A stretch of 64,000 nucleotides of DNA from Planctellipticum sp942493135 (GTDB taxonomy: Bacteria; Planctomycetota; Planctomycetia; Planctomycetales; Planctomycetaceae), in contig OW818684.1 of the NCBI GenBank assembly GCA_942493135.1, positions 6,076,001-6,140,000 of the forward strand, given 5' to 3'. The translations under genes were made by a program, and so were the position numbers. Shown piece by piece: positions 1-9,158 of this stretch (its first letter is position 1; each line of letters begins with the position of its first letter). The notes beneath the pieces were generated by a model. The model did no database searches and was not told the origin of the DNA. It saw only the letters and a program-made list of their open reading frames with translations.

Positions 1-33
1 TGTTCGGAGTCCCGGTGGAACGGCTGGTCAGGC

Positions 34-183
34 AATAAGCACGAAATCCGAAACTCGAAATCCGAAACTAAAGAAGGCAGAAGCACCAATTCTCAAACGG
101 TCCCTATGAATCGGTGCGCGAGTCGTTTTACCCTTTTTGATTTGGTGCTTATTTCGGATTTCGAATTTCGGATTTCGTGCTTA
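34..183. repeat. Long imperfect inverted repeat in the 5' intergenic region
   Basis: Left arm 36-68 and right arm 151-183 are reverse complements over 33 bases with two mismatches. Each arm is built from repeated units of the type CGAAATCCGAAA. A second, shorter pair (AAGCACCAAT near 81-90, ATTTGGTGCTT near 140-150) lies inside, so the whole block could fold into one long hairpin. A partial extra copy (GTTTCGAATTTCGGG) sits near 190-204. No coding potential is seen. It resembles dispersed REP/MITE-like intergenic repeats; that it is dispersed in this genome is inference. Confidence 0.75.
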
Positions 184-314
184 CCACCTCGTTTCGAATT
201 TCGGGCCTCATCGGACTGGTTCCGAGCCCCCTCATTCCGTAGCATCTCCGATCAACTCTCAGGCATATGTGCCGGTCTGAGACCGTCGTTCCGTCTGGTC
301 AGGAGTGTCGTCCC

Positions 315-1163
315 ATGAAGCCGTGGTCGATTGGTGTGTTTGCCTCTGTAGATGCAGGGTTGGGCGTGCATCTGGAAGTCGCTCAGGATCTGGGCATTCC
401 CACCGTCCAACTTCATGCCCCGCACAAGGAGTCCCGGACGCCCGAGGCCGCTCAGAAGTTTCTCCAGCGCTGCCTGGACGCCGGCATCACCGTGACCTGT
501 GTCTTCGGCGGCTTCGAAGGCGAGAGCTACGCGGACATCCCGACGACGGCACGAACGGTCGGGCTGGTCCCGGAAGCGACCCGCGCCGCTCGCGTGCAGG
601 AGATGAAGGAGATCGCCGACTTTGCAAAGCTTCTGGGCTGCGACACCGTCGGCCTCCACATCGGCTTTGTGCCGGAGAAGACGAGCGCCAGCTACCAGGA
701 CCTGCTCGCGGTGACCCGTGACCTGCTCGATTACGTGTCCGCCGGCGGCCAGAAAGTCCACCTGGAAACCGGGCAGGAAACCGCCGACCACCTGCTGGAG
801 TTCATCGCCGACGTGGCCCGGCCGAACCTGTTCATCAACTTCGATCCGGCGAACATGATCCTCTACGGCACCGGCGACCCGATCGAGGCGCTCAAGAAGG
901 TGGGGAGATACATCGGCAGTATTCACTGCAAGGACGCCAAATGGGCGGCTGAAGGGGATCGCGGCAAGGGCTGGGGCCGGGAAGTCGCCTTGGGCGAAGG
1001 GGACGTCGGCATGGAAACGTATCTCCGGACATTGAAGGAGATTGGCTACACCGGCCCGCTGACGATCGAACGGGAAATCCCTCACGACCCGGTTCAGCAG
1101 AAGAAGGACATCGGCGCCGCGGTCAGCCTGCTGACGTCGCTGCGGACGAAGATCCTGGGCTGA
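315..1163 (+). CDS. Sugar phosphate isomerase/epimerase (xylose-isomerase-like TIM barrel)
   Basis: A 282-residue protein of the AP-endonuclease-2/xylose-isomerase-like TIM-barrel family, which usually isomerises or epimerises sugars or polyols using a divalent metal. The metal-site pattern is visible: Glu in HLETGQE, Asp in NFDPANM, His in SIHCKDAK, and the C-terminal Glu in TIEREI. There is no signal peptide, so it should be cytoplasmic. The start at 315 was chosen over an in-frame upstream codon at 267 because AGGAG lies at 301-305 with nine-base spacing and homology begins at MKPWSIGV. It stands alone and is followed by a strong hairpin at 1239-1273. The substrate cannot be read from the sequence. 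Confidence 0.88.
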   Translation: MKPWSIGVFASVDAGLGVHLEVAQDLGIPTVQLHAPHKESRTPEAAQKFLQRCLDAGITVTCVFGGFEGESYADIPTTARTVGLVPEATRAARVQEMKEIADFAKLLGCDTVGLHIGFVPEKTSASYQDLLAVTRDLLDYVSAGGQKVHLETGQETADHLLEFIADVARPNLFINFDPANMILYGTGDPIEALKKVGRYIGSIHCKDAKWAAEGDRGKGWGREVALGEGDVGMETYLRTLKEIGYTGPLTIEREIPHDPVQQKKDIGAAVSLLTSLRTKILG

Positions 1164-1238
1164 CGCAGAGCCGAAAGCAGAAGGCGACCAGCGGAAGGCC
1201 ATACGCCTGACCTCGGCCGCGACGTTCAATGTGTTCCG

Positions 1239-1280
1239 GGGAGCCCTGGCGACCTCAGGTCGCCAGGGCTCCCTCGTTTC
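1239..1280 (+). terminator. Strong hairpin after the isomerase gene
   Basis: A perfect 16-bp stem: GGGAGCCCTGGCGACC at 1239-1254 pairs with 1258-1273 around a TCA loop. It is followed by a short TCGTTTCC tract rather than a long U run. It lies about 75 bases after the isomerase stop and before the next gene, so a terminator role is likely. Confidence 0.65.
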
Positions 1281-1360
1281 CAGCGAGGTGCGTCGTTTCA
1301 TCACGACTGTCACCCGGGTATACTCATCAACGCTCCGTGATGTGAGCTGGGAGTCCCGCC

Positions 1361-4300
1361 GTGACGACCGATGCACCGCCTACCGTTGCGCTGCGATACT
1401 GCCTGGGCGCGGTAGTGCTGCTGGTCGCCGGTCTGTTCGGTCCGGACGGAGCCCATTCTTCGGCCGCGGAACCGATCTCATTCAATCGCGAGATACGGCC
1501 GATTCTGTCCGAGCATTGCTGGAAGTGCCACGGATTTGACGAACAGGCGCGGCAGGCCGGCCTCCGCCTGGATGAGCGGGCCGCAGCGATTTCGCCCGCG
1601 GAGTCCGGCGAGGTCGCGATTATTCCCGGCCAGCCGGAGGCGAGCGCGCTGATCGCCCGTCTGACGACCGGCGATGCAGCCTTGCAGATGCCGCCGCACC
1701 CGACCGACAAGCGTCCCACTTCCGCCGAGATCGATCGCCTGAAGCGGTGGATTGCCGAGGGAGCGACCTACCAGCGGCACTGGGCCTTCGAACCGATCCT
1801 TAAACCTTCTGTTCCGCAGGTGGAAGGGGTCACGCATCCGGTCGATGCGTTCGTCGCCGCGCGGCTCGCCGAACACGGAACGATAATCGCTCCTGCCGCG
1901 GACTGCGACACTCTGATCCGCCGTGTCTACTTCAATCTGATCGGGCTGCCGCCGACGCTCGAAGAGTTCGACATTGCGCGGCGAGCATCATGGGAAGAAA
2001 CGGTCGACCGGTTGCTCGCTTCGCCCCACTTTGGCGAGCGGATGGCGGTCGACTGGCTCGACGCAGCCCGCTACGCCGACACTGACGGCTACTTCGGCGA
2101 CAAGCCGCGACAGATGTGGCTCTGGCGGGACTGGGTCATCGACGCTTTTAATCGCAATCTGCCGTTCGACCAGTTCACCGTCGAACAGCTCGCCGGGGAT
2201 CTGCTGCCGGAGGCCACGATTTCGCAGCGCATCGCGACCGGCTTCAACCGCAACCACATGACCAACGACGAAACGGGGCTGATTGACGAGGAATACCGCG
2301 TCGAGTATGTCGCGGATCGTGTCGAGACGACGACGGCGACGTGGCTCGGACTGACCGTCGGCTGCGCCCAGTGCCACGATCACAAGTACGACCCGATTTC
2401 GCAGCGCGAGTACTACCAGCTCTTCGCCTTCTTCAACAACGTTCCCGAACAGGGGCTGCTCGTCGGCCACGACGCACCGCCCAAAATCTCGGTCCCGAAT
2501 GCCGACCAGCAGCGACGGCTGACAGAACTGGAGGCTGCGACCGCGCAGGCGACCAGTGCGTTTACGCCGCTACGGGCGGCCGCGGTGACGGACCTTGCCG
2601 CCCGTGAAGGCGAAATCCTCGCCGCGCTGGCTCCGTTGCCGGGGAAACTGGATGGAATCCCGCCTGCAATTCACTTGTCGCTCAATGGCGTTGCGGATGC
2701 GGGATCGCGTGCGGTGGGAACCCCGCTGAAGCCTGCGGCAGGCATTCGAGCCGAAGGCCTGAAATTCGATGCGACTCAGCACATTGAGATCGATGATTTC
2801 CCGTTTTCCGTCGACGAACCCTGGACGCTCGGGATCTGGCTGATGTCGGAGAAATCGCTGGGGTGCCCGGTCTCGAAAATCGAGCCGGCCGGCGACCGAC
2901 GCGGAATTGAAGTTCTGTGGCAGAAAGGGCGGATCGGCGTCCATCTGGTCCATCGCTGGGGTGAGAACGGGATCGATGTTATTTCCCGCGAAAAGCTGCC
3001 CGCCAATGCCTGGAACCACGTCGTCGTGCGGTACGATGGCTCACAGCGGGCGGAGGGAGTCCGGCTGTTTTTGAACGGCCGGGTGGTTGCGACCGAGATC
3101 CGGCGGGATTCGCTGCGCGGCTCCATCGCTACGGAAGAACCGGTCCGGCTCGCCCGTGGTGACGAGGGTCTGGGATTCTATGGCGGGCTGGATGAATTCC
3201 GCTGGATTCCCGGCGCGCTGGCGGATGAGGCCATCTCAGTTTGGTATCGCGGCGAACGGACTCGGGGCATCCTCGAACGCCCGGCCGACAAACGGTCGGG
3301 ACGGGATGTCGAGTGGCTGCTCGACGACCACATCGATCACCGTGCCGACGCGGTAACCCGTGCCTCCCGCGATGCTTTGCGAACCGCCCGCGCCGCCGAG
3401 CAAGGCGTCCGCGAGTCGATTCCGCTGGCGCTGGTGATGGCCGAGCGCCCCGAGGTCCGTCCCACGCAGATTCTGCTCCGCGGCGTCTACAATCAGCCTG
3501 GCGAGAATGTGCATCCCGGCACCCCCGCAGCGCTCTCCCCCTGGCCCGCGGGCGCACCGAGAAACCGACTGGGGCTGGCCCGCTGGCTGATGTCGACCGA
3601 CAATCCGCTGGTCGCGCGTGTCGCCGTGAACCGACTCTGGCGGCAGTGTTTCGGCGAAGGCCTCGTCCGCACAGTCAATGATTTTGGAACGCAGGGTGAG
3701 CCCCCCACCCATCCCGCTCTGCTTGATTTCCTTGCCGCCACGTATCGTGACACCGGCTGGGATACCAAGGCCATGCTGCGGCTGATCGTCACGTCGCAGA
3801 TCTATCGCCAGCGTTCGCTGTTCACGCTGCGCGACGGGGAAGTCGTCGATCCCGAAAACCGCCTGCTGGCGCGAGGTCCGCGCTTTCGAATGCCGCTGGA
3901 AATGATCCGCGACCAGGCGCTGGCCGCGTCTGGGCTGCTGGTTCCCGATATCGGCGGGCCGAGCGTCAAGCCCTTCCAGCCGCCGGGGCTCTGGGAAGAA
4001 GTCTCCTATGCCGGCGAATCCACCTGGGAAGTCGATCCGGGCGCGGGACGCTACCGTCGCAGTCTCTATACATTCCACAAGCGTCAGTCGCCCCATCCTG
4101 CCCTGCTGGTGTTTGACGGTCCGACGCGCGAGAAATGCACGCTCAAGCGACCGCGGACCAATACCCCGCTGCAGGCGCTCGTGCTCCTGAATGACGAGAC
4201 CTATCTCGAAGCGGCCCGTGCAATCGCCGCGACGCTCTTGTCGACTCCGGCCACCGATCCGCATCGGATCGGTCAAGCAACTCGTACGGTCCTCTCGCGC

Positions 4301-4495
4301 GAACCCACGGCGGATGAGCTGGCCGATCTGCAGAAGTTCCTGGCCCGAGTCCGCCGTCGCTACGCGTCGGACCCTTTGGCCGCCCGGCAGTTTGTTTCAG
4401 CGGATGGCACCGCGGACGGCTCGGTTGAACTCGCCGTCTGGGCGGTCCTCGTCCACACACTCTTCAACCTTGATGAGGCGATTACCCGCCGATGA
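1361..4495 (+). CDS. PSCyt1-DUF1549-LamG-DUF1553 (PSD1) secreted cytochrome-like protein
   Basis: A 1,044-residue planctomycete-specific secreted protein. In order: an N-terminal hydrophobic export segment (about residues 12-36); a PSCyt1 haem-type motif CWKCHG (about 53-58); a DUF1549 region with a second site CAQCHDHKYDP (about 330); a LamG/concanavalin-like domain (about 465-620, from GLKFDATQHIEI onward); and DUF1553 (about 740-1010). The family's biochemical role is unproven; redox or polysaccharide-related roles have been proposed. GTG start at 1361 with GGGAG at 1349-1353. Its stop overlaps the ATG of the DUF1501 gene by four bases (ATGA), so the two are probably translationally coupled. 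Confidence 0.93.
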   Translation: MTTDAPPTVALRYCLGAVVLLVAGLFGPDGAHSSAAEPISFNREIRPILSEHCWKCHGFDEQARQAGLRLDERAAAISPAESGEVAIIPGQPEASALIARLTTGDAALQMPPHPTDKRPTSAEIDRLKRWIAEGATYQRHWAFEPILKPSVPQVEGVTHPVDAFVAARLAEHGTIIAPAADCDTLIRRVYFNLIGLPPTLEEFDIARRASWEETVDRLLASPHFGERMAVDWLDAARYADTDGYFGDKPRQMWLWRDWVIDAFNRNLPFDQFTVEQLAGDLLPEATISQRIATGFNRNHMTNDETGLIDEEYRVEYVADRVETTTATWLGLTVGCAQCHDHKYDPISQREYYQLFAFFNNVPEQGLLVGHDAPPKISVPNADQQRRLTELEAATAQATSAFTPLRAAAVTDLAAREGEILAALAPLPGKLDGIPPAIHLSLNGVADAGSRAVGTPLKPAAGIRAEGLKFDATQHIEIDDFPFSVDEPWTLGIWLMSEKSLGCPVSKIEPAGDRRGIEVLWQKGRIGVHLVHRWGENGIDVISREKLPANAWNHVVVRYDGSQRAEGVRLFLNGRVVATEIRRDSLRGSIATEEPVRLARGDEGLGFYGGLDEFRWIPGALADEAISVWYRGERTRGILERPADKRSGRDVEWLLDDHIDHRADAVTRASRDALRTARAAEQGVRESIPLALVMAERPEVRPTQILLRGVYNQPGENVHPGTPAALSPWPAGAPRNRLGLARWLMSTDNPLVARVAVNRLWRQCFGEGLVRTVNDFGTQGEPPTHPALLDFLAATYRDTGWDTKAMLRLIVTSQIYRQRSLFTLRDGEVVDPENRLLARGPRFRMPLEMIRDQALAASGLLVPDIGGPSVKPFQPPGLWEEVSYAGESTWEVDPGAGRYRRSLYTFHKRQSPHPALLVFDGPTREKCTLKRPRTNTPLQALVLLNDETYLEAARAIAATLLSTPATDPHRIGQATRTVLSREPTADELADLQKFLARVRRRYASDPLAARQFVSADGTADGSVELAVWAVLVHTLFNLDEAITRR

Positions 4496-5937
4496 AGGTT
4501 CTTGATTTCTCAACTCCTGAAGCAGTAACGCGGCGGTCCTTCCTGACGCAGTCCGGGCTGGGGCTCGGCGCGATCGCCGCTTCGACGCTCCTGTCGCAGA
4601 ATGCCCGGGCCGCGAGCCCGACCGCCGGCGCCGCGCCGCACTTCCCCGCTCGCGCCAAGCGGGTGATTTCCCTGTTCATGCACGGCGGCCCGTCGCAGCT
4701 CGACCTGTTCGATCACAAACCGGAACTGAGACAGCGGCACGGACAAGAGCTTCCCGAGTCCGTTCGAAACAGTCAGCGGCTCACCGGAATGACCAGCGGC
4801 CAGAAGTCGTTCCCCATTACCGCATCACAGTTCAATTTCACCAGGCAGGGTGACAACGGAGCCTGGATCTCTGAGCTCCTGCCGCACACGGCAGGCATTG
4901 TCGACCGGATCGCGATCGTGCGCTCGCTCTACACGGAGGCGATCAATCACGACCCCGCCGTGACACTGCTGCAAACCGGCCACCAGCAACCCGGGCGCCC
5001 CAGTTTCGGCGCCTGGTCGAGCTATGGGCTGGGCGCAGAAACCGCAGACCTGCCGGCCTTCGTCGTCATGATCTCCCGGGGAAGCGCCGCCCGCCCGGCA
5101 GATCCCCTCTATGCCCGGCTCTGGGGAGCGGGCTTTCTGCCCTCGAATCACCAGGGGGTCGCGCTCCGTTCGGCCGGCGATCCCGTCCTGTATCTCTCGA
5201 ATCCGGCAGGACTGAACGCCACTCTGCGGCGCGACCAGCTCGATCTGCTCGCCGACTTCAATCGCCGCGCGCTCGCCCGCGAACACGACCCCGAGATCGC
5301 CACCCGGATCGCCCAGTACGAACTGGCGTACCGGATGCAGACGTCAGTCCCTCAACTGACCGATCTCTCGGGGGAGTCTCGCGAAACATTCGATCTCTAC
5401 GGTCCGGAGTCGTCGCGCCCCGGCACCTTCGCGGCGAACTGCCTACTCGCCCGAAGACTGGTCGAGCGCGGAGTGCGGTTCGTGCAGTTGTATCACCGCG
5501 GCTGGGACCAGCATTACAATCTGCCGAGCGACCTGCGTCTGCAATGCCGCGACGTCGACCAGCCCGCCGCCGCCCTCGTGCACGATCTCGAACGCCGCGG
5601 GCTGCTCGATGAGACGCTCGTGATCTGGGGCGGCGAGTTCGGACGCACCGCCTACAGCCAGGGCGCGCTCGAGCCGACCAACTACGGTCGCGACCATCAC
5701 GGCGGCTGCTTCACCATGTGGCTGGCAGGGGGAGGCATCAAGCCCGGCGTGACCTATGGTCGAACGGATGACTTTTCCTGCCGCGTCGTCGAGCAGCCCG
5801 TCCACGTCCACGACCTCAACGCCACACTACTCCACCTGCTGGGAATCGATCATACCCGGCTCACGTACCGCTTTCAGGGCCGCGATTATCGACTGACCGA
5901 CGTCCACGGCAAGGTTGTGCAAGGGTTGATTGGATAG
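4492..5937 (+). CDS. DUF1501 family protein (Tat-exported, sulfatase-fold)
   Basis: A 481-residue DUF1501 protein, the usual partner of PSD1 proteins and distantly related to the alkaline phosphatase/sulfatase fold. A twin-arginine signal is visible (RRSFLTQSGLGLGAIAAS, about residues 14-31), pointing to export of a folded, probably metal-containing protein. Family motifs include MHGGPSQLDLFDHKP, a WGGEFGRT segment and GRDHHGGCF near the C-terminus. Its ATG overlaps the preceding stop by four bases. The activity of the family is not established. Confidence 0.93.
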   Translation: MKVLDFSTPEAVTRRSFLTQSGLGLGAIAASTLLSQNARAASPTAGAAPHFPARAKRVISLFMHGGPSQLDLFDHKPELRQRHGQELPESVRNSQRLTGMTSGQKSFPITASQFNFTRQGDNGAWISELLPHTAGIVDRIAIVRSLYTEAINHDPAVTLLQTGHQQPGRPSFGAWSSYGLGAETADLPAFVVMISRGSAARPADPLYARLWGAGFLPSNHQGVALRSAGDPVLYLSNPAGLNATLRRDQLDLLADFNRRALAREHDPEIATRIAQYELAYRMQTSVPQLTDLSGESRETFDLYGPESSRPGTFAANCLLARRLVERGVRFVQLYHRGWDQHYNLPSDLRLQCRDVDQPAAALVHDLERRGLLDETLVIWGGEFGRTAYSQGALEPTNYGRDHHGGCFTMWLAGGGIKPGVTYGRTDDFSCRVVEQPVHVHDLNATLLHLLGIDHTRLTYRFQGRDYRLTDVHGKVVQGLIG

Positions 5938-6694
5938 AGGCGATCTGTGGCCGAGTACGCAGCGCGCCGTCGCCATCGGCCCGTAGCGGTCCAATTGCAC
6001 TCCTGCACCGTTCGACGTCAGGTGCACCAGAAACATGTGCCGCTCAAAGGCTGGCTAGACTGATTTGGTCGTCGATGAAGGTGGGTCGCGTCTACTGGCA
6101 AGACGCTGGCGAACGCTGGTACGAGCGAATGATCTGTGGTCGCGAGTCGCCGGAAGCATTTGGATCCGCGTTGTGGCGATTGGCCTGCCAGTGCCGTTAC
6201 GAAGCGGCTCATGCTGCAGCAGTCGAACGGCACTGAATTGAGTTGCCGGGGTACGTCCGCCGTAAATCTCGGCTGCTGGACGAACTACGGTGTCGCAGAG
6301 TTGGGAGGTCGGGACAAGTATAATCGACGTAACCTGCATGCAGCTGGTGCGCGTCCGACATTAGAGGGCGTGGCCTGCACCGGGCCGGAGAGGGATTGGT
6401 GGGGGGAGCACGGCGTTGCGGGCGACGGAGCTCAACGGCCGGTGGCGCGAAACCTGGAAATCTCTCCCGCTGGCCGCCTGATCCCTACAAGTTGGCGTGT
6501 GTCCTTGCGGACATATGTGGTCGGACGATTCGTCTGGAAAATGGAGAAGATTGCCGATATAAACGATGTCGAATGAGTTAAGCTCGCACGGATCATTCCA
6601 TGTTTCGACGGTCGTTCGGCCATCCTGATTGCTCCGTGGGCGATGAGGGCTTAACCTTCACCTCCTATTTTCTTCTTTTCGGACGGAGTTCACC
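5938..6694. other. 757-bp intergenic region without a recognisable gene
   Basis: Both strands hold only short ORFs whose translations look random. No RNA gene is recognised. The last 30 bases carry the leader of the next gene, with GGAG at 6685-6688 six bases before its ATG. Confidence 0.5.
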
Positions 6695-7792
6695 ATGAGT
6701 CTTCTGATGCGAAAGTCCAGGCGCAGCCACCTTTATGGCTTCACGCTGATTGAATTGCTGGTCGTGATCGCGATCATTGCGATTCTGATCGCGCTGCTGT
6801 TACCCGCTGTGCAGCAGGCCCGCGAGGCTGCCCGGCGTTCGCAGTGTAAGAACAACCTGAAGCAGGTTGGGCTGGCGCTGCATAATTACCATGACACGCA
6901 CAACGTGTTTCCCCCGTACAAGACGTGGAATAACGGCACGGACTGCCCAGGTGGCGGAAATAGCTGGACCAACCAGGGTGGATATAGCTGGCGAGTCATG
7001 ATTCTGCCGTTCGTCGATCAGGCGCCGGCTTACCAGAAGATTGATTTCATCAATCACCATTCGCAGTCCGCCTGCCCCGGGTCGACGAATTCGTGGGGGA
7101 CGTTCAACAATAACGTGATCCCGGTCTACATCTGCCCGTCCGACGAGACGCCCGCCAGCGTCGGAGGCTCGACCGGAGCGAATTATGCCGGTGTCGTATC
7201 GGCGAGTGCGCAGTGCAAATTGTCGTATGCGACAACGTCGGGCTCCATCACATCCCCACGGCTGAAGGCGTTCTTCCAGATGGACAACGTCGGCGCGACT
7301 CGCGTGTCGATGACCGATATCAAGGACGGGACGAGCAACACGATTGCAGTCGCCGAAGTCTACCGGGGGCGAGTGACTGCCGTGAGAGGCGGTGGCACAT
7401 ATGGTCTCCAGCAGGGGCGCTGCAGTCGCTGGATGGTCGAAGGTTCCTGTGGCGTCACCGGAACCCTCGGCCGCGGCGGCACGCTCGGCTCGATGTCGGG
7501 TGGCTTCGAAGCCAGCGGCGGGAATCCCGGCGGCCTCCTTCAGCTGGGAGCGACTTCCGGACAGACCGGCGACGGCGGTCCGAATGACAACCGGGCTGAT
7601 CAAGTCTCCTGGAACGGCGAGAACGACGAGGGCGTTCACGACGGTTTTCGTCCGGCTTCCAGCACTCACACGGGGGGCGTTCACATGCTGATGGCGGATG
7701 GGTCCGTTAAGTTCTCCTCCAACAACGTCGACTCAAACGTCTGGAATGCCGCGCATTCACGAGCAGGTGGCGAAGTTCAGGGTGAGTTCTAA
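6695..7792 (+). CDS. DUF1559 prepilin-like protein
   Basis: A 365-residue type II/IV pseudopilin-like protein of the large planctomycete DUF1559 family. The N-terminus has a prepilin cleavage site and hydrophobic helix (GFTLIELLVVIAIIAILIAL, about residues 16-35), followed by the conserved LLPAVQQAREAARRSQC. The C-terminus keeps the family signature of a His followed by a DG pair (THTGGVHMLMADGSVKF). The mature region is rich in Gly, Ser and Asn and has several Cys. It would be processed by a prepilin peptidase and placed in the envelope; its role is unknown. It is a single-gene unit with its own SD and a strong terminator. Confidence 0.93.
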   Translation: MSLLMRKSRRSHLYGFTLIELLVVIAIIAILIALLLPAVQQAREAARRSQCKNNLKQVGLALHNYHDTHNVFPPYKTWNNGTDCPGGGNSWTNQGGYSWRVMILPFVDQAPAYQKIDFINHHSQSACPGSTNSWGTFNNNVIPVYICPSDETPASVGGSTGANYAGVVSASAQCKLSYATTSGSITSPRLKAFFQMDNVGATRVSMTDIKDGTSNTIAVAEVYRGRVTAVRGGGTYGLQQGRCSRWMVEGSCGVTGTLGRGGTLGSMSGGFEASGGNPGGLLQLGATSGQTGDGGPNDNRADQVSWNGENDEGVHDGFRPASSTHTGGVHMLMADGSVKFSSNNVDSNVWNAAHSRAGGEVQGEF

Positions 7793-7830
7793 TTCGGGGA
7801 TGCCCTCTGACGGGCTGAATCTTGCTCCAG

Positions 7831-7866
7831 GCACGCTCTGCTCGCGCAGAGCGTGCTTTTCTTTTT
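7831..7866 (+). terminator. Rho-independent terminator of the DUF1559 gene
   Basis: A perfect 11-bp stem (GCACGCTCTGC, 7831-7841, with 7846-7856), tetraloop TCGC, then TTTTCTTTTT at 7857-7866. This is a textbook intrinsic terminator. It ends only 12 bases before the next ATG, so the cytochrome gene needs its own promoter or some readthrough. Confidence 0.92.
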
Positions 7867-7878
7867 GCTGATTGACAG

Positions 7879-9027
7879 ATGACACGCACGGCCTTCATCG
7901 TCGCATGTCTGATTGCGATGCTCCTCCTGGTCATCTGGTGGAGCCGTTCTCAGAAACGCCTGGATCAGAGCGATCCTCAATCAGGGGCCGCGTCAAAGCT
8001 CTCGACAAACACGACCGGGGTTGTTGGGGCGGCCGTCTGTCGGCAGTGTCATGGCGAGATTGCAGAGGCCTATGAAACCAGCGGTCACGCTCACACGTTC
8101 GCTTTGACCGCTGAATCGGACCTCGCCAGGCAACTTGCCGGCGTCGAGTTTCTGGACCCTCGGCGTCACCGGAGTTTTCGATATCACTTTGACACGGATG
8201 GGCTTTCGGTTTCGCTTCCGGCAGTCTTTGGTGGTGAGCCGTTTCCGCTGACTTTTGCGCTTGGATCGGGTACTCACGCGGTTTCATTTCTGACTTTGCT
8301 TCCTCATCGGGATGGAAGCACGGTTGGTCTCGAACACAGGGCCACGTACTACAGGAAGGGACTGGGGCTGACCGTCGGTCACCCATATCTGTCGGATCCC
8401 GTTGAGAGTGCCGAGCACTTTGGAAGGATTCTCGATGGAAAAAAACTGGCGGAGTGCCTGGATTGTCATACGACGCAATTCGCCATCATCGACCATCAAC
8501 TGGCCAATCTCATTCCCCACGTTGGCTGCGAAAAGTGCCACGGACCGGGGAGGGATCATGTCGCAGCCATGCGCGCCGGACTGGCTGGCCATGACCTCAG
8601 CCCGGCCCATCAATGGCCAACCGCCATGGATGAACTTCGCATGTGCGGGGCATGCCATCGATTGCCGGAATCATTGAAGTCGTCCGAACTCGTGCGGAAC
8701 TCTCGCGTTCTCCCTCGATTTCAGCCGGCTGGACTGATGCAGAGTCGATGCTTTACGAAGTCCGAGGGAGCACTCCGATGCACGACCTGCCATGACCCTC
8801 ACGAGAAGGTCTCCAGCGACGCGGGGCACTACGAGAGAATCTGCCTGGAATGTCATCGCGCTCAGGCGGCCCCCGATTGTCCCGTGAATCGCTCCCATTG
8901 CATCAGTTGCCACATGCCGAAAGTCGCATTCGAGGGCGTGGCTGCGTTTCACGATCACTGGATCCGCGTCCGGAATGACGAGGATCCTGCTCCGATCGAG
9001 TCGGAGGTCAACTCCGGGCCGCCTTGA
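7879..9027 (+). CDS. Seven-haem c-type cytochrome, membrane-anchored
   Basis: A 382-residue protein with one N-terminal membrane segment (about residues 4-20) and seven CxxCH haem c sites: CRQCH, CLDCH, CEKCH, CGACH, CTTCH, CLECH, CISCH. The spacing recalls the cytochrome c554/octahaem fold group, but exact assignment is not possible by eye. The body should lie in the periplasm and carry electrons. It is a paralogue of the gene at 15701-16870: both have seven sites and end with a shared DHWIRVR segment. It faces the TPR gene across 131 bp and belongs with the CRTAC1/TPR genes beyond it. Confidence 0.92.
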   Translation: MTRTAFIVACLIAMLLLVIWWSRSQKRLDQSDPQSGAASKLSTNTTGVVGAAVCRQCHGEIAEAYETSGHAHTFALTAESDLARQLAGVEFLDPRRHRSFRYHFDTDGLSVSLPAVFGGEPFPLTFALGSGTHAVSFLTLLPHRDGSTVGLEHRATYYRKGLGLTVGHPYLSDPVESAEHFGRILDGKKLAECLDCHTTQFAIIDHQLANLIPHVGCEKCHGPGRDHVAAMRAGLAGHDLSPAHQWPTAMDELRMCGACHRLPESLKSSELVRNSRVLPRFQPAGLMQSRCFTKSEGALRCTTCHDPHEKVSSDAGHYERICLECHRAQAAPDCPVNRSHCISCHMPKVAFEGVAAFHDHWIRVRNDEDPAPIESEVNSGPP

Positions 9028-9158
9028 TCCGGATGCCCGCCTCCGCCCGCCAATGTCTCACAATTGCCTGCTGGAATCCTTGGTGCCAGGGGGGGGCTGA
9101 GGGATCTCGGCGACGAGCCTTGAACTACGCTTCGGGTGTCGTTCCAGCCCGCGGCCAT

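Noticed and set aside
6490..6520. Possible sigma-54 -24/-12 promoter (TTGGCGTGTGTCCTTGC)
   Set aside because: The GG to GC spacing is 11 bases rather than the required 10, and no activator site or enhancer was recognised.
6136..6576. 146-codon plus-strand ORF in the 5938-6694 gap
   Set aside because: No SD of note, no domain or signal peptide, amino-acid mix typical of shadow frames in high-GC DNA, and overlapping antisense ORFs of the same quality.
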